A DNA stretch of 61,662 nt from assembly GCA_015063195.1 (NCBI GenBank), contig SUSX01000002.1, positions 1-61,662 on the forward strand. The letters run 5' to 3'. The notes beneath the pieces were generated by a model that ran no database searches, was not told where the DNA came from, and was given only the letters and a program-made list of their open reading frames with translations. The stretch comes from Thermoplasmata archaeon. Lineage in GTDB: Archaea > Thermoplasmatota > Thermoplasmata > Methanomassiliicoccales > Methanomethylophilaceae. Positions 18,070 through 26,604 of this stretch are shown piece by piece. The stretch's first letter is position 1; the number at the start of each line of letters is the position of its first letter. Both the position numbers and the translations under genes were made by a program.

Positions 18070-18858
18070 ATGTCCGAGAACGCATTGGAAATGAAGTCCG
18101 TTTCCGTTGTCAGAAACGGAAAGTACATTCTGAAGGATATCGACCTTACCATAGCTAACGGTGAGAACGTAGTAATTCTCGGACCTAACGGATCCGGAAA
18201 AACGACACTGATCAAACTTTTCAGCGGAGAGATACGCCCGTATTATGACGGTGAAGGCAAATCATTCATGTCTATATTCGGAGAGACAAAATGGAACGTC
18301 TTTGAACTCAGGAATAAGCTGGGTATTGTATCTATGGACCTTCAGAACAGATTTAACAACGATGTTCTCGTATCGGATGTTATACTTTCAGGATACTTCG
18401 GAAGTATGGATGTTTTCCGTAACCACACGGTTACCCAGGACATGGTCAGGGCAGTTTACAATGCAGCTCTGAGAATGGGTGTAGAGGATAAATTGGAACG
18501 CACGATTGCGAATCTCTCCCTCGGTGAGATGAGGCGTGTACTCATCGCAAGGGCATTGGTTTCCGAGCCATCTATGCTGATTCTCGACGAGCCCATGACT
18601 GGACTGGATATTGTGATGAAGGATGCTTTCAGGAAGATGTTCGATATCCTCACAGCATCAGGTGTCAACATTATAATGATAACACATGAGTTGGAAGACA
18701 TACCTGAGTCTGTAGACCGCATCATAATGCTGAAGGACGGAGAGAAAATCGTCGACGGAAAGAAAACCGATGTACTTACATCAGAAAATATTTCGAATCT
18801 TTTTGATGCCGACATTACCGTCACAAAGACAGACAATTCATATCATATGACTCTGTAG
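18070..18858 (+). CDS. Solitary ABC ATPase, YlmA/ModF-like
   Basis: The 262-residue protein is a single ABC nucleotide-binding domain: Walker A LGPNGSGKTTLIKLF, signature NLSLGEMRRVLIARAL, Walker B MLILDEPMTGLD, switch His in IMITHELEDIP. The segment LGIVSMDLQNRFNNDVLVSDVI followed by LSGYFGS is typical of the YlmA/ModF/PhrA-like group, which often lacks a transmembrane partner. None is adjacent: the neighbours are a UbiD/EFR1 pair and a Zn-ribbon membrane protein. A TATA-like CTTAATATC at 18038-18046 gives it its own start. Transport or a soluble regulatory ATPase are both possible. Confidence 0.87.
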   Translation: MSENALEMKSVSVVRNGKYILKDIDLTIANGENVVILGPNGSGKTTLIKLFSGEIRPYYDGEGKSFMSIFGETKWNVFELRNKLGIVSMDLQNRFNNDVLVSDVILSGYFGSMDVFRNHTVTQDMVRAVYNAALRMGVEDKLERTIANLSLGEMRRVLIARALVSEPSMLILDEPMTGLDIVMKDAFRKMFDILTASGVNIIMITHELEDIPESVDRIIMLKDGEKIVDGKKTDVLTSENISNLFDADITVTKTDNSYHMTL

Positions 18859-18867
18859 GGGAAGTAG

Positions 18868-19293
18868 ATGTATCATTGTAACGAATGCGGTTATTCATCC
18901 GACGGCGATTCCGGTTTCTGTATCAGGTGCGGATCCACTAAGATCGTGAATTTCGAACAGCCTGTTCTTCCCGAAGGATTCGAAGTTGTCAACACACCGA
19001 ACGGTCTCGTCGCCGCTAATATGGGTGTCATAAAGAGAGTGCCCATTGCATTGTTCCTTGCATTCGTTCCCGGACTTTTCGATATATTCGGCCTCGGACA
19101 GATAGCGATGAAGAAATATCTCCACGGTTTGGTATTTCTGGCTGCAAGTGCCGTTTGTGTCGTCATAAGATTCTATGGATTTTTGCCGCAGGTGTATGAG
19201 TATCTGCCAATCATCGGAATCGTTCTGTTCGTCATCCAGTTAGTTGATCTTTACAAGATTATAGTCAAAGCTGTCAATCCCAACAGGAAATGA
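18868..19293 (+). CDS. Zinc-ribbon membrane protein
   Basis: The 141-residue protein starts with a zinc ribbon (YHCNECGYSSDGDSGFCIRC; four Cys in two CxxC pairs). A short linker follows, then about three hydrophobic segments (ALFLAFVPGLFDIFGLGQIA, LVFLAASAVCVVIRF, YLPIIGIVLFVIQLVDLY). The middle resembles the TM2-like helix pair with a small Gly-rich turn. Proteins combining a ribbon with TM2-like helices are common in archaea and uncharacterised. It begins 10 bp after the ABC ATPase stop with GGGGAAG before the ATG, so the two are probably cotranscribed. It could anchor or regulate the ATPase; this is inference. Confidence 0.8.
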   Translation: MYHCNECGYSSDGDSGFCIRCGSTKIVNFEQPVLPEGFEVVNTPNGLVAANMGVIKRVPIALFLAFVPGLFDIFGLGQIAMKKYLHGLVFLAASAVCVVIRFYGFLPQVYEYLPIIGIVLFVIQLVDLYKIIVKAVNPNRK

Positions 19294-19329
19294 CTGTCTT
19301 CGCGACAGCCTCCTGCAATCATGCGGGAG
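19294..19329 (+). terminator. Two tandem hairpins after the Zn-ribbon gene
   Basis: CTGTC-ttcgc-GACAG (19294-19308) is followed directly by CTCCTGC-aatcat-GCGGGAG (19310-19329; one G-T pair). No T run follows, so they may be a terminator or RNA 3' end rather than a classic terminator. The rfcL TATA-like CTATATC is at 19344-19350. Confidence 0.45.
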
Positions 19330-19372
19330 TCTCTGGATAATATCTATATCTTCTGAACTGATACCCCGATTC

Positions 19373-20827
19373 GTGTCACAGGACTGGACCGAGAAGTACA
19401 GGCCAAAATCCCTTTCGGGAGTAATAGGCAATCCGAAGGCTGTCGGAGAGTTGAAGAAATGGGCGGAAGAGTGGAACAAAGGTACTCCGAAGTTCAGAGC
19501 GGTCGTACTTAAAGGAAGTCCAGGAATCGGTAAGACCACTTCCGCAGAAGCACTGGCCAATGATATGGGTTGGGGTCTTGTGGAGATGAACGCTTCCGAT
19601 CAGAGGACAGGAGATGCAATCCGTGCTGTTGCTCTCAGAGGTGCATACACAGATACATTCTCCGATACAGGCGAGTTCATGTCTTCTTCGAAGGGAGGGA
19701 AGAAGCTCATTGTTTTGGATGAGGCGGACAATCTCTTCGGAAATGCCGACAGGAATGCGATACCTGCAGTAGTTCAGCTGATCAGGGAGACAAAGCAGCC
19801 CGTGATTCTGATTGTGAATGATTTTTATGCTCTCAGCAAGAAGTCTTCTGCCATCAAATCCGAGACATTACAGATTGATTTCCTGAAACCGACGGCTGCA
19901 GGGATGCTGAAAGCACTCAGAAACATCGCAGTGGCCGAAGGTATTGATGCTACAGATGATGCACTGAAAAGTATTATCGACAATTCCAACGGTGACATGA
20001 GAGCTGCCGTCAGGGACATGGAATCAATAGCAATGGGAAAGACGGAACTCAGATTCGAGGATACAATCGAACTTTCCAACAGAATCGTACGTAAAAGCAT
20101 TTACGATCTGATGTACACAATTTTCAGGAAGAACAGTCCTTCGGAAGCAAAGAGGCTGATGTCGGATGTAGATGAAGATCCTGGTACAGTATTGCTGTGG
20201 GTCGATGAGAACCTGCCGAGGGAATACAAGGACCGCGGGGATCTTGTAAGAGGATATGAGAAACTGTCCAGGGCCGATATATTTATGGGACGTGTGATGA
20301 GACGTCAGTACTACGGTTTCTGGTCTTACGCATCAGAGATGATGACAATGGGTGTCTGTTCAGCAAGACGTTCTTCCGTCCTCAACAGGGAACGTTTCCA
20401 ATTTCCCGGATACATGATGAAGCTCTCCAGGACCAAAGGAGTCAGAGCTACGAAGGCATCTGCATGTCAGAAGCTGGCGGATTATACACACAATTCCACA
20501 AAGAGGGTAGCATCAGATGTTGTTCCTTCATTGAGGGAGATTACAAAGAACGATGAGGAGTTCGCTGCAGCATTGGTGCATGAGGCAGGATTGGAAGCCG
20601 ATGAGCTGGCATATATCATGGCAGTAAAAGCGGATTCCAAGAAGGTCAAAGAGATAATGGAGAAATCCAAGGATTTCAAACCTGTGAAGGATGTACCTGA
20701 GGAATTGACTGAACCTGCTGAATTCAGGATTCCTGTGAAGAAAGAACCTGTCGCAGCACCTGCTGCCGAACCGGTCAGGGAGAAGAAGCCTCCTGTAAAG
20801 GCTCAGAGAAGCCTATTTGATTTTTGA
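19373..20827 (+). CDS. rfcL: Replication factor C large subunit
   Basis: The 484-residue AAA+ clamp-loader subunit begins with the RFC box (DWTEKYRPKSLSGVIGNPKAV), has Walker A KGSPGIGKTTSAEALA, Walker B LIVLDEADNL, sensor 1 ILIVNDFYAL, and a sensor-2 region (NSNGDMRAAVRDMES). It ends with QRSLFDF, a C-terminal PIP box that binds PCNA, after a basic Pro/Ala-rich tail. With RfcS it loads the sliding clamp. The start is GTG at 19373. The TATA-like CTATATC 26 bp upstream makes it leaderless, and no in-frame ATG gives the conserved N-terminus. Confidence 0.95.
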   Translation: MSQDWTEKYRPKSLSGVIGNPKAVGELKKWAEEWNKGTPKFRAVVLKGSPGIGKTTSAEALANDMGWGLVEMNASDQRTGDAIRAVALRGAYTDTFSDTGEFMSSSKGGKKLIVLDEADNLFGNADRNAIPAVVQLIRETKQPVILIVNDFYALSKKSSAIKSETLQIDFLKPTAAGMLKALRNIAVAEGIDATDDALKSIIDNSNGDMRAAVRDMESIAMGKTELRFEDTIELSNRIVRKSIYDLMYTIFRKNSPSEAKRLMSDVDEDPGTVLLWVDENLPREYKDRGDLVRGYEKLSRADIFMGRVMRRQYYGFWSYASEMMTMGVCSARRSSVLNRERFQFPGYMMKLSRTKGVRATKASACQKLADYTHNSTKRVASDVVPSLREITKNDEEFAAALVHEAGLEADELAYIMAVKADSKKVKEIMEKSKDFKPVKDVPEELTEPAEFRIPVKKEPVAAPAAEPVREKKPPVKAQRSLFDF

Positions 20828-20837
20828 GTTGATTTAA

Positions 20838-21782
20838 ATGGATGACAAGTACCGTGAAACGTTGATTAAACAGCAATACAGAATATACAAAGACCATGCT
20901 GCTGTGAAACTCTGTCATTGGATGAAAGAATCTATGATTCACGGAAGAACCTGTTACAAACAGGATTTCTACGGCATCCAGTCACACAGATGTCTTCAGA
21001 TGACACCTGCAATCAATGAATGTTCCCATATGTGTCAGTTCTGCTGGAGGGTACAGGGACACGATTTTGAGGTCAAGGATTGGGCTGAACCCAAGGACAT
21101 GTTGGACAATCTCATTGAGATGCAGAGAAAACTTATCACAGGATTCAACGGTGATGACAGGTGCTCGAAACAGATGTATGAGGAGGCCCGTAACCCCAAT
21201 CAGGTCGCCATCTCCCTTGCCGGAGAACCGATTACATATCCGTATCTTTCAGATTTCCTTAAGGAATGCCATTCCAGAAAGATGATGACCTTCCTTGTCA
21301 CAAACGGTACATATCCCGAACAGTTGGAGGCTTTGGATGAACTCCCAAGACAGCTGTACATAACAGTTGCAGCACCTAATGAGGAAGTTTACAGAAAGAC
21401 ATGTGTTCCTAAGATATCTGACGGATGGGAAAGGATCATGAAGACATTGGAGCTCCTTCCGTCACTGGATACACGTACGGTCATCAGGCACACATTGGTT
21501 AAGGGTTTGAATTTCGGTTGGGTAGATGAGTATGCGAAATTGGACAACATCGCATCACCGGATATGATTGAACCCAAGGGATACGTGTTCGTCGGAAGTT
21601 CAAGGATGAGGCTTTCGATGGATTCGATGCCTTCATTTGATGAGATTAAGGATTTCTCAGAACAGTTGGGTGAAAGGACAGGAATGTCCATCGTGAAACA
21701 GAAACCAGACAGCCGTGTTGTCCTTTTAGGAAAGGAAGGGCTCGAGACCGATGTACGCAAGTACTACGGTCTCGATGATTGA
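20838..21782 (+). CDS. taw1: tRNA-4-demethylwyosine synthase (Taw1/TYW1)
   Basis: The 314-residue radical-SAM enzyme carries C62-S-H-M-C66-Q-F-C69 for the SAM cluster and C26, C39, C52 for a second [4Fe-4S] cluster. These are the same positions as in the characterised Pyrococcus enzyme. It builds the tricyclic wyosine base at G37 of tRNA-Phe from N1-methylguanosine and pyruvate. Other landmarks are ISLAGEPITYPYLSDF and HTLVKGLNFGW. The bacterial/eukaryal flavodoxin domain is absent, as in archaea. It follows rfcL by 10 bp and probably shares its transcript. Confidence 0.96.
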   Translation: MDDKYRETLIKQQYRIYKDHAAVKLCHWMKESMIHGRTCYKQDFYGIQSHRCLQMTPAINECSHMCQFCWRVQGHDFEVKDWAEPKDMLDNLIEMQRKLITGFNGDDRCSKQMYEEARNPNQVAISLAGEPITYPYLSDFLKECHSRKMMTFLVTNGTYPEQLEALDELPRQLYITVAAPNEEVYRKTCVPKISDGWERIMKTLELLPSLDTRTVIRHTLVKGLNFGWVDEYAKLDNIASPDMIEPKGYVFVGSSRMRLSMDSMPSFDEIKDFSEQLGERTGMSIVKQKPDSRVVLLGKEGLETDVRKYYGLDD

Positions 21783-21784
21783 AT

Positions 21785-22339
21785 TTAGAATTTGCTTCCG
21801 ATTGCCAATGCTTCGGCCATGACGTCTGCGTTCTCGGCTGCTACGTTGGGTGCGAAGCCTTCTTTCATGACAATCTTGCCGACAGGCTGGAATTTCAGGA
21901 AGTTTGCAAAGACACCTTCGATGTTGTTTGCGATTGCAACTGCACCGTCGTATCCTCCGCCGCATGTGACTGCGACTGCAACCTTCTTTCCTGCTTCGAT
22001 GTTGGGGACGAAGTCTGCTCCGAGGTATCCGTAGAGCCTGTCCTCGAACATTCTGTACTGTGAAGCGGGCTGTCCGAAGTAATCGGGTACTCCGATGATG
22101 ACTCCCTCTGCTCCTCTGATCTCTTCGAGGATCTCTCCGATGTCGTCCTTAATGACACATTTTGCTGCTTTCTTACAGCCCATGCATGCCTGGCATCCTT
22201 TCTTGTTCTCCAAGTCGTTGATGCGGTAGACTTTGACTGATTTTCCGTTCTTCTCTGCTCCCTCTGCCATCTTCAATGCGATGGTATCGGAGTTTGCTCC
22301 CTTTCTGGGGGATGTCAATACTACTACAATGTCTGCCAT
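21785..22339 (-). CDS. Iron-sulfur flavoprotein (Isf family)
   Basis: The 184-residue flavodoxin-like protein has VVLTSPRKGANSDTIA (FMN phosphate loop) and the compact cluster motif CQACMGCKKAAKC (C-x2-C-x2-C-x5-C) that defines the Isf family of methanogens and anaerobes. GVPDYFGQPASQYRMFEDR lies at the flavin edge. Isf proteins pass electrons from ferredoxin to oxygen, peroxide or other acceptors. It is divergent from an HxlR regulator (22416), a frequent arrangement for NADPH/flavin reductases under redox or electrophile control. It is convergent with taw1, with 2 bp between stops. Confidence 0.88.
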   Translation of the reverse strand: MADIVVVLTSPRKGANSDTIALKMAEGAEKNGKSVKVYRINDLENKKGCQACMGCKKAAKCVIKDDIGEILEEIRGAEGVIIGVPDYFGQPASQYRMFEDRLYGYLGADFVPNIEAGKKVAVAVTCGGGYDGAVAIANNIEGVFANFLKFQPVGKIVMKEGFAPNVAAENADVMAEALAIGSKF

Positions 22340-22415
22340 TGATATCAGTTACAAAATGTTACTTAGTGGATATAAAGATATCGTATATTAATACTTGAAA
22401 TGTAATTACAGTAAC

Positions 22416-22775
22416 ATGGAGTTCACAGAACCTAGAATGAACTGTGCCATTGATGCCACCATGTCCCTGATTGAGGGCAGATGGAAGACGGTCATCCTGT
22501 GCAGACTGTACAGAGAGGACAGGCCGTTGAGATTCAGTGAACTTTCCAGCGGTATCGAGAACATTTCTTCCAGAATTTTATCTAAACAGCTCAAAGAGAT
22601 GGAGAAAGATGGGTTGATTATCCGCAGCGTATATCCTGAGGTTCCTGTCCGTGTTGAATATGCACTTACGGAAAAGGCATATTCATTGATGCCGATAATG
22701 AAGATGATGGCCGAGTGGGGACTGAACAATGCATTCTCCAACCGTGTGAAGTTCGACGATTCAATTCTTGTTTAA
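22416..22775 (+). CDS. HxlR-family winged-helix regulator
   Basis: The 119-residue protein has the HxlR fold: NCAIDATMSLIEGRWKTVIL, LRFSELSSGIENISSRILSK (recognition helix), the LKEMEKDGLIIRSVYPEVPV wing, and VEYALTEKAYSL. HxlR regulators respond to formaldehyde, quinones or redox stress and often use the Cys near the N-terminus, here C11 in RMNCAID. A TTG 21 bp upstream is in frame, but TATATTAA at about 22384-22391 places the start at ATG 22416. The divergent Isf gene is its likely target. Confidence 0.88.
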   Translation: MEFTEPRMNCAIDATMSLIEGRWKTVILCRLYREDRPLRFSELSSGIENISSRILSKQLKEMEKDGLIIRSVYPEVPVRVEYALTEKAYSLMPIMKMMAEWGLNNAFSNRVKFDDSILV

Positions 22776-22812
22776 TCGTTCGTATTATTACTCAGTATGA
22801 TATTCCTCATCT

Positions 22813-23757
22813 ATGGCATCGTACCGTGTGAATCTTGTATCTACTCTCGAAGCTAGCTCCGCTTATGACCGTTGCAGGAACGGACAGTTCTTCTCTGCTA
22901 AAGGTGACATCTACGGAGTATGTGTGAAGCTTATCACTTCTTCAAAGACCAATATCGAGATGTGGACAGATAATTTCGCACCTATGGGCGAAGGGATAAG
23001 GTCACACGCAATGATCATAGTACTGGACGATCCTGAAAGGGGTGTTGAGGTGGATTATGATCCCGTTACATCAATTGCAGTTCTGTACAATTTCGATTAC
23101 TACGGATGGATCAAGAGTATAGCATTGGCAGTTGCCACCGATATTTTGGAAGATTCACATAACATATTCGCAGTCCACGGTGCCGCGTTGGATCTTGACG
23201 GAATCGGAGTATCTCTGATTGCACCTTCCAAGACAGGAAAGACTACACAATCCTGGGGTCTTTTAAGAGTGGATAATGCACATCTCATTACCGACGATTG
23301 GTTCTTCGTGAGGTTAACAGAAGGAAGGCCCAGAGTATTTGGTTCCGAGAAGAACTGTTACATCGATGCGGACATAGGTGACGTATGGGATGAATATAAG
23401 CCGTTGGTCAATCAGACCCATTTCGACAATAAAGGAAGAGGAATTGCCAATGTACGTTGGGTTATGGGTCCTGATTCTGTTGTAACCACTGTTTCCATGA
23501 GGAATGTCGTACTTCTGAAACGTGACAAGAATGATTCCGAGACAGTCAGGAAACTGAACGTAGATGATGCCTTGGACTATCTGGTATCCAACGATTTCTG
23601 CAATCCCCATCAGATGATAAGGGATGAGAGGAAGATGAAGATCAGAACAGAGTTCTTCAGAAGATACCTTTCAAATTGTGAGATCTTTATGATCAATACA
23701 GTCAAGAGTGCTGAGGAAACTCAGGATCTCATCAGAGAAGCATTGGGAATCCAGTAA
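22813..23757 (+). CDS. HPr-kinase-like P-loop protein
   Basis: The 314-residue protein has a P-loop SLIAPSKTGKTTQSWGLL preceded by FAVHGAALDLDGIGV, and LITDDWFFVRL after it. This order (substrate loop, P-loop, DD-W) is the layout of HprK/PEP-carboxykinase-like kinases. The rest has no motif I recognise. Archaea lack HPr, so the substrate is another protein or a small molecule. A TATA-like CGTATTATTA at 22781-22790 gives a leaderless start. The LarC gene follows at 9 bp, so the two may act together or merely share a transcript. Confidence 0.75.
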   Translation: MASYRVNLVSTLEASSAYDRCRNGQFFSAKGDIYGVCVKLITSSKTNIEMWTDNFAPMGEGIRSHAMIIVLDDPERGVEVDYDPVTSIAVLYNFDYYGWIKSIALAVATDILEDSHNIFAVHGAALDLDGIGVSLIAPSKTGKTTQSWGLLRVDNAHLITDDWFFVRLTEGRPRVFGSEKNCYIDADIGDVWDEYKPLVNQTHFDNKGRGIANVRWVMGPDSVVTTVSMRNVVLLKRDKNDSETVRKLNVDDALDYLVSNDFCNPHQMIRDERKMKIRTEFFRRYLSNCEIFMINTVKSAEETQDLIREALGIQ

Positions 23758-23765
23758 GTGAAATC

Positions 23766-25007
23766 ATGAAGAGAGCGTTATACTTCGAGTGTAATTCCGG
23801 AATCAGCGGAGATATGGCAGTCGCTTCGCTGCTGGATTTAGGTGCAGACAGGGGAGTATTGATGGATGCTCTCTCATCACTGCATCTTGACGGATTCACT
23901 GTTGAGATAAAGGATGTTGTTAAAAACGGCATCAAAGCATGCGATTTCGATGTGATTTTGGAACACGACAATCACGATCACGATATGCATTATCTTCACG
24001 GAAAGACCGCCTGTCAACTGTCTCACCATCACCATCATCACGGAAGAAATCTGCCTGAGATTTTAGAGATAATAGATCATTCAAACATGAACGGTGATGC
24101 AAAAAAGTTGGCATCCAGAATATTTACGGTAATAGCAGAAGCGGAAGCTGAAGTTCACGGTAAGACAATCGATACCGTTCATTTTCATGAGGTAGGGGCT
24201 GTAGATTCTATCGTGGATATTGTGTCATTTGCAGTATGTTTCGATAATTTGGGATTGAATGAAGTGTTCATACCGTATCTTTGCGAAGGTAACGGAACAG
24301 TAAGATGTCAGCACGGAATACTGCCCATACCTGTTCCCGCCACTGCAGAAATCGTGAGAGTCAACGGGTTGAATCTGAGGCAGACCGATGTGATGGGGGA
24401 GCTGGTGACTCCGACAGGCGCAGGCATCGCTGCAGTCGTAAAGACCAAGGATAAACTGCCTAAGGAATATTCAATAGAAGCTATTGGCATCGGTGCAGGT
24501 AAAAGACAGTATGAATGTTCGGGAATACTTAGGGCAATGATCATCGGATATGATGATACATCCGATACTGCAGTGAAGATAGAGACAAATGTAGATGACT
24601 GTCCCGGAGAGATATTGGGTGCAGTGATGGAGGATCTGTTTTCCATCGGAGTAAAGGATGCATTTTATACGCCTGTATTCATGAAGAAGAACAGGCCTGC
24701 TTACATGATTACCGTGATATGTGACGATTCGTTGGTGGCCGATGTAGAATCGATTTTATTCAGAGAGACTACAACAATCGGTGTCAGGAAAGAACCGGTT
24801 GAAAGATCTATTCTTGAAAGGAGAATCATTTCTGTTGATACGGAATTCGGCGGAATATCAGTTAAAGTCTGTAATTCTCCGGATGGAATCAGATATTATC
24901 CTGAATTTGATTCTGTAAAGGACAGAGCACGTGAATCCGGAAGATCATATAAGGAAGTGTATGAGTCTGCCGTGAAATCAGCAACGGCTACCCATGGTAA
25001 AAGATAA
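23766..25007 (+). CDS. larC: LarC-like nickel-pincer cofactor protein (DUF111)
   Basis: The 413-residue protein begins ECNSGISGDMAVASLLDLG, the DUF111/LarC signature, and has HFHEVGAVDSIVDIV, the LCEGNGTVRCQHGILPIPVP segment, GELVTPTGAGIAAVV and ETNVDDCPGEILG. LarC inserts nickel into the pyridinium dithiocarboxylate precursor in bacteria and archaea. A His-rich loop at about residues 60-97 ends in a natural six-histidine run, likely a nickel-storage patch. LarA, LarB and LarE are not in the window. The start ATG 23766 follows the kinase stop by 8 bp. A clear hairpin terminator follows. Confidence 0.9.
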   Translation: MKRALYFECNSGISGDMAVASLLDLGADRGVLMDALSSLHLDGFTVEIKDVVKNGIKACDFDVILEHDNHDHDMHYLHGKTACQLSHHHHHHGRNLPEILEIIDHSNMNGDAKKLASRIFTVIAEAEAEVHGKTIDTVHFHEVGAVDSIVDIVSFAVCFDNLGLNEVFIPYLCEGNGTVRCQHGILPIPVPATAEIVRVNGLNLRQTDVMGELVTPTGAGIAAVVKTKDKLPKEYSIEAIGIGAGKRQYECSGILRAMIIGYDDTSDTAVKIETNVDDCPGEILGAVMEDLFSIGVKDAFYTPVFMKKNRPAYMITVICDDSLVADVESILFRETTTIGVRKEPVERSILERRIISVDTEFGGISVKVCNSPDGIRYYPEFDSVKDRARESGRSYKEVYESAVKSATATHGKR

Positions 25008-25046
25008 CTGAATCGAACTTCAGAATCCGATTCAGGAAGTGTTTTT
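25008..25046 (+). terminator. larC terminator
   Basis: CTGAATCG-N12-CGATTCAG, an exact 8-bp stem starting one base after the larC stop, is followed by a T run at 25042-25046. Confidence 0.75.
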
Positions 25047-25074
25047 AGTTCGTGAATACGAATCCGGAGCTTAT

Positions 25075-25158
25075 TTAAAAGAAGCTGTAGAACAATGCTA
25101 CAACAACAGCTGCTGCGATTGTTGCGATTCCTACGAATGCTAATGTTTTGCTCTTCAT
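25075..25158 (-). CDS. 27-residue membrane microprotein
   Basis: ATG at 25158 to TAA at 25075 encodes MKSKTLAFVGIATIAAAV then VVALFYSFF: a basic start and a single hydrophobic helix covering almost the whole protein. A TATA-like ACCTATTTAA at about 25181-25190 is centred 26 bp upstream of the ATG, the same leaderless spacing as recognised genes. It sits alone between the larC terminator and the surface-protein operon terminator, so it must have its own transcript. I recognise no family. It has the same general form as the 38-residue protein at 5850-5966, without sequence identity. Confidence 0.5.
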   Translation of the reverse strand: MKSKTLAFVGIATIAAAVVVALFYSFF

Positions 25159-25180
25159 GATGGTGAATGGTACAAGATTG

Positions 25181-25190
25181 TTAAATAGGT
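25181..25190 (-). promoter_or_regulatory. TATA-like promoter of the 27-residue membrane protein
   Basis: ACCTATTTAA on the minus strand is centred about 26 bp before ATG 25158. Confidence 0.45.
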
Positions 25191-25211
25191 TTTGTGTGAA
25201 ACCGTCTGGAT

Positions 25212-25244
25212 AAGAAAAAGAAGAAAGTATGGGTCCCCCCATAC
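25212..25244 (-). terminator. Terminator of the ABC/surface-protein operon
   Basis: On the minus strand GTATGGG-GGGA-CCCATAC, a 7-bp stem at 25227-25244, is followed by a T-rich tract (TTTCTTCTTTTTC). Confidence 0.75.
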
Positions 25245-25251
25245 GTTTAGT

Positions 25252-26604
25252 TTACCACTTGGGTTTGATACCTGAATACAGTAACAATCCGAAGAATACT
25301 GCACAGAGTCCGATTGCCAACACTCCGAAAACGGCACCGAATCCATCGGATTCAGGAATACCTTCTGTGTACAGTTCATACTCGATCTGGAAACAATCCT
25401 CAGAGTTTGTAATGATTGGTGCTGCCATTATGTAGTATTCTTTAGCTATTGATGTAGTGATATCTATGAGAACTTCGTCCAGAAGCAGAACCTTATCTCC
25501 TTTTGTATCTACGAGATACATCATATATTTTGACGAATCATAATCTACTGCAATTTTTGCATTTGTATTCGCCGTCAGATAGAATGCCTTTTCTGTATTA
25601 TCTGTAAGTTTTTTTCCGGTTCCTGCGTATGATCCGTCGATATAGAAAGTGGGTTCGTACAAATCAATTACATTACACAATGTATAAATCCAAACTTTTC
25701 CACCTGATTCGGATTTGAAGTCATATACATTCGGATAGTATTCGTACGGGATGCTGGTGATGCTCTTGTCTATAATTTCTCTTTTGAATTTATTTGCACT
25801 TTCCTCATCAACAAAAACATAGTTGTTTCCGTCAGAACCGATATAGTGGTTTCCGGCACTTACATTAACAGTAAAAAAGTACCATCCAAGTGTCGTAGAG
25901 CCTGTATTCTTTTCCATTTCTGCATTTTCATCGATGTAATTCAGTTCCTTATCGGGACTCATACTGTAGTATGTAAGAAGCGGATAAGGGCTCCAACCGT
26001 GATTGTTTGTGAAACGGTATTTTCCTTTCTTGTCGATAGTCACTTCTTTGGATTTTCCAGCTTCAAAGCTATCTACAACGGTGCCGTTACTGCTTTTTTC
26101 AAGCGAACCGTTTCTGCTGAATTTGAAAGTGTATTTTCCTGGTTCGAGTTCAAGTTCAGTATTGGGCCACTCATAGCTGTATGCATAGAATTCTCCGACA
26201 TGACTGTATGTGTCGGTTTCAGGAATGTTAGTGATTTTACATTTAATTGTTGTGTTTATATCGCTGTAAGACATGAGATATGCATTTTCACAATCATAAG
26301 GTATGTAGATTTCATCACCAATGTAGTATTCTTCATCTCCGATGCAGAGGTATGTGCTATATACATACTGAGGTTCGATGAACTCAAATTTCAGCGGTCC
26401 AGCTTTCAATGAGAGTTTGGTGTAATCCGAAGCAAAATCATTACCCGGACCAAATATCTTGATTTCATATTCGGTTCCAACAGGTATCTCATCAATGATC
26501 TGATTGTCATCTTCAGTTTCAGCATCAGCATTTTCATTGAATATGCAGAAGACAGCCAAAGATGCAATCAATATTGTCAAAATAATCAATGTCTTGTCTT
26601 TCAT
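25252..26604 (-). CDS. Secreted membrane-anchored surface protein encoded with an ABC exporter
   Basis: With the start at 26604 it is 450 residues. It has a signal peptide (MKDKTLIILTILIASLAVF, cleavage near ENADA-ET), a long beta-rich, aromatic, acidic extracellular region with several N-x-S/T sequons, and a C-terminal transmembrane anchor (GFGAVFGVLAIGLCAVFFGL) ending in KPKW. I recognise no enzymatic domain. An upstream in-frame start at 26748 lies inside the permease gene and is rejected. The ATG overlaps the permease stop by one base (TAATG) and is preceded by GGAGGG. It may be a substrate or partner of the exporter; inference only. Confidence 0.8.
   Translation of the reverse strand: MKDKTLIILTILIASLAVFCIFNENADAETEDDNQIIDEIPVGTEYEIKIFGPGNDFASDYTKLSLKAGPLKFEFIEPQYVYSTYLCIGDEEYYIGDEIYIPYDCENAYLMSYSDINTTIKCKITNIPETDTYSHVGEFYAYSYEWPNTELELEPGKYTFKFSRNGSLEKSSNGTVVDSFEAGKSKEVTIDKKGKYRFTNNHGWSPYPLLTYYSMSPDKELNYIDENAEMEKNTGSTTLGWYFFTVNVSAGNHYIGSDGNNYVFVDEESANKFKREIIDKSITSIPYEYYPNVYDFKSESGGKVWIYTLCNVIDLYEPTFYIDGSYAGTGKKLTDNTEKAFYLTANTNAKIAVDYDSSKYMMYLVDTKGDKVLLLDEVLIDITTSIAKEYYIMAAPIITNSEDCFQIEYELYTEGIPESDGFGAVFGVLAIGLCAVFFGLLLYSGIKPKW

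Noticed and set aside
24028-24045. Six consecutive His codons in larC as a cloning tag
   Set aside because: They lie in the middle of a natural His-rich loop that is typical of the LarC family.
25846-26412. A 188-codon plus-strand frame opposite the surface protein gene
   Set aside because: No family, no start signal, and it lies within a gene with signal peptide and anchor.
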